Of a DNA stretch of 7,537 nucleotides, positions 4,444 through 7,537 are shown in pieces. The DNA is from Thermomicrobiales bacterium. GTDB lineage: Bacteria; Chloroflexota; Chloroflexia; Thermomicrobiales; UBA6265. The notes beneath the pieces are model-generated. The model made no database searches and was not told the DNA's origin. It worked only from the letters and a program-made list of their open reading frames with translations. Each line of letters opens with the position of its first letter. Position 1 is the stretch's first letter. The stretch lies in the NCBI GenBank assembly GCA_030447145.1, contig JAUJLY010000129.1, forward strand, positions 1 through 7,537, given 5' to 3'. The translations under genes were made by a program, and so were the position numbers.

Positions 4444-6171
4444 ATGGCAAGTTCAAGCGATCGGCCCATTAACCTTCTTCATTCGTCCTTGCAGGCTACG
4501 ATGCGGCGGCGCGATGCGATGCGGTGGTTGACGTTCGCAGGAGGTGGTGCATCCATAGCGGCGCTGACCTTACCGCCGTACTCGGTGTTGGCACAGACTC
4601 CCGCCGCGACCCCGGACCCGAACATCCAGCAGGGTGGCACGTTCCAGATGGGTATCGCGGACATTAGCTCCCTGAACCCGTTCGTATCCAACTCACAGCA
4701 AGACTCCCTTATCCTGAACTTGCTGTACCCGGCCCTAGGGACATTGGATAAGGACTCCAATCGTCTGCCGTACGTGGCCGAATCTTGGGAAACTAGCGCA
4801 GACGGACTGACAAATACTTTCAAGCTCAGGAGAGGATTCCTCTGGGAGGATGGGACCCCCCTGACCGCCCACGACGTGAAATTCACGTGCGATCTTGAAA
4901 TTGAACAGAAATTTACCTTCAAAACTGCCATTCTTGCACCTGTGGCCAGCATCGAGGCGCCTGACGATTACACAGTTGTATTCACGATGTCTCAACCAGT
5001 TGCGACTTTCATCTACGACGTAGCGTTTTGGTTCCGTATCATGCCGAAGCACATCTGGGAGACGATTGAGGATCCCAAGACGTACACCAATGATCAGCCA
5101 ATCGGGGCGGGGCCCTTCCGACTCACACGCTGGGAGAAGACCCAGTTCGTAGAACTGGAAGCCCGCAAGGATTACAACTATCCCCCGATCGGCCGGCCAC
5201 CGTATGTCGACAAGCTGATCTATCGCACGTACCCCGATGTCAATACGTTGGTGTTGGCGTTCCAGAACGGTGATATCGACGCGGTTCCGCAGGGTGTTCC
5301 GGTGGACTCGGTAGATGCAATTAAACAGGATCCGGCCTTCGAGGTCGTCCCCAATGCCAGCACCGGTTACAACTACGTCGCGCCGAACATTGCTGAAAAC
5401 CCCCATTTGGCGAACGTTAAGGTGCGTCAGGCAATGGCCATGGGCATCGACAAGGACGTGATCGTCCAATTTGTGTTCAAGGGCAATGCTGGAAAGATGA
5501 CAACGGTCGTCTCCCCGGTTCTGACGGCCTGGCACAATCCCGATGTGGAGGATTGGCCCTTTGACATTGAGGCGGGCCGCCAATTGCTCGAGGAATCCGG
5601 TTACACCGACACGGATGATAGCGGATTTGTCAACGTTCCAGAGGAGCACGGAGGTGGTGATCTGGAACTGCGCCTCTCCTTTGCCGCTAATGAGCCTGCC
5701 TCTCAGAAGGTCGCGGCGATCTTGAAGGAGAACTGGGAGAAGATGGGCGTGAGTATTCCGCTCGACGCGCAGGAAAGCAATGCGTTGTATCAACGCGTGC
5801 GCTTCGACCGAGACTACGAGCTCTACCTCGCCGGTTGGGGCATTGTGGACAATCCGTCACGCCATTACTACTCAACGTTCCATCCATCGCAGTACAACCC
5901 GGGTTCAAATAATCTGACCGGGATCGACAATGATGAATTTGCTGCGCTGATCGAGGAGACCCACTTCAACGCGGATTTGGAGGCGACTCAGGAAGGGGTG
6001 TTCAAGATTCAGGAGATAGATCACGAAATCGTGCCCGTCTTCGCCTTGTACTACCCCGAGTTTAACCTCGCCTACAACCGGCGCTGGCAGGGCTTCCAGG
6101 TACTTCCGGGGAGCCTGCTGGGAATTGCTTCATGGCACAGCATGGTCAACATCCACCAGACGGCGTCGTAG
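4444..6171 (+). CDS. ABC transporter substrate-binding protein, family 5 (peptide/nickel type), Tat-like signal
   Basis: Extracytoplasmic receptor of an ABC importer, catching the substrate and delivering it to the permeases encoded next. It has 575 residues from the ATG at 4444, chosen for GAGAGGA at good spacing; a TTG at 4435 is less likely. The leader has RRRDAMRWL at 21-29, resembling a twin-arginine motif, then a hydrophobic stretch (about 30-43) and a likely signal peptidase I site after SVLA (A50). No lipobox Cys follows, so it is probably not a lipoprotein. A low-complexity Pro/Thr/Ala linker precedes the mature domain. The SBP_bac_5 signature covers about 112-150: AESWETSADGLTNTFKLRRG then WEDGTPLTAHDVKF. 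The length is normal for the family. Members bind oligopeptides, dipeptides, nickel, sugars or opines, so the ligand stays open. It is the first gene of the rightward operon. Confidence 0.93.
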   Translation: MASSSDRPINLLHSSLQATMRRRDAMRWLTFAGGGASIAALTLPPYSVLAQTPAATPDPNIQQGGTFQMGIADISSLNPFVSNSQQDSLILNLLYPALGTLDKDSNRLPYVAESWETSADGLTNTFKLRRGFLWEDGTPLTAHDVKFTCDLEIEQKFTFKTAILAPVASIEAPDDYTVVFTMSQPVATFIYDVAFWFRIMPKHIWETIEDPKTYTNDQPIGAGPFRLTRWEKTQFVELEARKDYNYPPIGRPPYVDKLIYRTYPDVNTLVLAFQNGDIDAVPQGVPVDSVDAIKQDPAFEVVPNASTGYNYVAPNIAENPHLANVKVRQAMAMGIDKDVIVQFVFKGNAGKMTTVVSPVLTAWHNPDVEDWPFDIEAGRQLLEESGYTDTDDSGFVNVPEEHGGGDLELRLSFAANEPASQKVAAILKENWEKMGVSIPLDAQESNALYQRVRFDRDYELYLAGWGIVDNPSRHYYSTFHPSQYNPGSNNLTGIDNDEFAALIEETHFNADLEATQEGVFKIQEIDHEIVPVFALYYPEFNLAYNRRWQGFQVLPGSLLGIASWHSMVNIHQTAS

Positions 6172-6202
6172 AGCGGTGTAGCGCCGGGGGCAGGTAGTCG
6201 AT

Positions 6203-7174
6203 ATGTCGGGGAAGGCGCAATACATCCTGCGGCGTAGTCTGCAGTCAGTTTTGACCATCTTCATCGCCGCGACCATCACCTTCTTTATCTTGCGCCTGCT
6301 GCCAGGCGATCCGGTCTCGATCTTCGCTGATCCGATGATGACGCCCGAAATCCGCCAGAAACTACTCGCGGATTTCGGGCTCGACAGACCCATTCCCATC
6401 CAATATGGCAAGTACCTTTACCAAATGGCACAAGGGAATTTCGGCGTGTCGATCAGTCAGCGCGCTCCGGTTGATGACGTCATCGCTGATGCGCTGCCCT
6501 GGACGTTGCTGCTAGCCGGGTCCTCTCTGGTGGTGACCTTGCTCATCTCCATCCCGCTTGGGTTGCTGACGGTATATCGGCAGGGAAGGGTGTCCGATGT
6601 AATCATCCGGGCCGCTACAGTGACGCTTGGTGCGCTCTTTATCCCTTGGGTCGCTCTGATGGTCATGAACTTCTTTGGCCGCGAGCTCAACTGGTTCCCC
6701 ATCGGTGGAGCAACCGATCCAGAGGGGGGTGAGGGGTGGTCAAAGGTTGTTGACGTCCTCAAGCATCTCGTACTACCCTGCTTGGTTTTGGCCATTACTA
6801 ATCTTGGACCATATGTGCTGTTCCTCCGTACCAGCATGGTGGAGGTGATGCAGGAGGACTACGTGCGTACGGGGCGAGCAAAGGGCGTCGCCGAACGGAG
6901 GGTGGTGCTTATACATGCGTTTCGGAATGCCCTCATCCCGTTCGTCACCGTGGTCGGTTTACGACTCGGTTTCCTCGTCAGCGGAGCCGTATTAACCGAA
7001 ACTGTCTTTGCGTACCCCGGGATCGGCCGGCTGATCTTTCGTTCCGTGCAACAGCATGACTACCCAGTCCTGCAAGGGGCGTTCCTCATGCTGGCGTTGA
7101 CTGTGGTGCTGTTCAATCTCATCACAGACTTGGTGTATGGGGCACTTGACCCAAGGATCATTTATGGCAGCTGA
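6203..7174 (+). CDS. ABC transporter permease, DppB/OppB type
   Basis: Membrane subunit forming half of the importer channel. At 323 residues it has the normal DppB-type length. Hydrophobic segments lie near 12-33, 100-124, 134-157, 187-206, 244-268 and 289-312, giving the usual six helices. The region between helices 1 and 2 carries the family pattern RLLPGDP (31-37) and FGLDRPIPIQYGKYL. The cytoplasmic EAA-type loop that docks on the ATPase is DYVRTGRAKGVAERRVVLIH (219-238), followed by FRNALIP. ETVFAYPGIGRL near 266-277 and the C-terminal YGALDPRI are also typical. It starts 31 bp after the binding-protein stop, with a modest AGG upstream, and overlaps the next permease by 11 bp, so one operon is likely. 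No ATPase gene is visible within the window. Confidence 0.94.
   Translation: MSGKAQYILRRSLQSVLTIFIAATITFFILRLLPGDPVSIFADPMMTPEIRQKLLADFGLDRPIPIQYGKYLYQMAQGNFGVSISQRAPVDDVIADALPWTLLLAGSSLVVTLLISIPLGLLTVYRQGRVSDVIIRAATVTLGALFIPWVALMVMNFFGRELNWFPIGGATDPEGGEGWSKVVDVLKHLVLPCLVLAITNLGPYVLFLRTSMVEVMQEDYVRTGRAKGVAERRVVLIHAFRNALIPFVTVVGLRLGFLVSGAVLTETVFAYPGIGRLIFRSVQQHDYPVLQGAFLMLALTVVLFNLITDLVYGALDPRIIYGS
7153..7157 (+). promoter_or_regulatory. Ribosome binding site of the second permease
   Basis: AAGGA, 6 nt before the ATG at 7164 and inside the last codons of the first permease. It sets the start of the truncated downstream gene. Confidence 0.6.
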
Positions 7175-7537
7175 GACGATTTCCGCTACCGGGGGATCCA
7201 CGATTTTGGGAGCGGAACGGACGTCGCGACGTCCGACCGGATGGCGGTCGCTGGTCTCCCGCTACCGGCGTGATGTGCTGGGCATGGTTGGTTTGCTGGG
7301 TTTGATGGTCCTAGCGATCCTTGGCGTAATCGCTCCGCTGATCGCCGAGTACCCTGGCTCCTACGGGAGTTTTGAGGATATCAACGCCGCTCCATCTGGA
7401 AAGTTCTGGTTCGGCACTGATGAGCTGGGCCGGAGCATCCTTGATCAGACCATTTACGGTGTGCGGAGTTCATTCTATGTGGCAGCCTTCGCCACGATCA
7501 TCGCCACGCTGTTGGGTATCGTCATCGGAATGCTCTC
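7164..7537 (+). CDS. ABC transporter permease, DppC/OppC type, N-terminal part, truncated by window edge
   Basis: Second channel subunit of the same importer; 124 residues are visible and the frame stays open to the right edge. After a polar N-terminus of about 27 residues comes the OppC_N-like region: WRSLVSRYRRDVLGMVGLLG, a transmembrane helix (about 38-62, ending IAPLIAEYPG), then the characteristic FWFGTDELGRSILDQTIYGV and RSSFYVAAF at about 82-110, entering the second helix. The motif FGTDxLGRDxxSRxxxG is diagnostic for DppC-type permeases; here SILDQ replaces the more usual DxxSR. The 11-bp overlap with the upstream permease and AAGGA at 7153-7157 support coupled translation. The EAA loop and remaining helices lie outside. 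Confidence 0.92.
   Translation, partial: MAAETISATGGSTILGAERTSRRPTGWRSLVSRYRRDVLGMVGLLGLMVLAILGVIAPLIAEYPGSYGSFEDINAAPSGKFWFGTDELGRSILDQTIYGVRSSFYVAAFATIIATLLGIVIGML

Noticed and set aside
4735..5793. Long minus-strand open frame of 352 codons
   Set aside because: It is antisense to the solute-binding protein, has no recognisable domain, and arises from the codon usage of the real gene.

Overview
The window looks like a bacterial chromosome of moderately high GC. No gene here fixes the lineage. The substrate-binding protein has a twin-arginine-type leader followed by a Pro/Thr/Ala-rich stretch and no lipobox cysteine. That style reminds me of Chloroflexota (Thermomicrobia-like) or Actinomycetota, but this is an impression and not a determination.

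Left part (1 to about 1230): a mobile-element edge. A large serine recombinase, whose C-terminus lies beyond the left end, runs leftward. It overlaps by ATGA with a small XRE-type repressor gene, so the two appear to be translationally coupled. A very AT-rich patch in front of the repressor contains a perfect -10 hexamer and two TAATTA boxes, a plausible self-regulated promoter. About 230 bp further right is a 3' half of a tRNA-Gly gene without its 5' half. It begins in the anticodon loop and runs through the acceptor stem to a CCA-like end. This is what a displaced tRNA attachment site looks like, and it may mark the right border of an integrated island.

Middle (about 1230 to 2436): apparently resident DNA with inverted repeats but no gene up to about 1570, then an intact DUF429 gene (predicted RNase H-fold nuclease, function unknown) reading right.

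Right part (2437 to 7537): a divergent metabolic/transport locus. Reading left are a small GatC/AtzG-like subunit and an amidase-signature hydrolase with an intact Lys-Ser-Ser triad. They overlap by 8 bp and no gatB lies next to them. Reading right are an ABC importer's family 5 solute-binding protein, a DppB-type permease and the start of a DppC-type permease, which the right edge cuts off. The shared intergenic region carries nested inverted repeats that could be an operator for both arms. The simplest reading is an uptake-and-hydrolysis unit: the transporter brings in a peptide-like or amide-containing compound and the amidase complex cleaves an amide bond. The substrate cannot be read from the sequence.

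I saw no CRISPR array, rRNA, complete tRNA or insertion sequence. The most unusual items are the tRNA-derived boundary, the coupled repressor-recombinase pair with its boxed promoter, and the GatC-like/amidase pair with its repeat-rich divergent control region.
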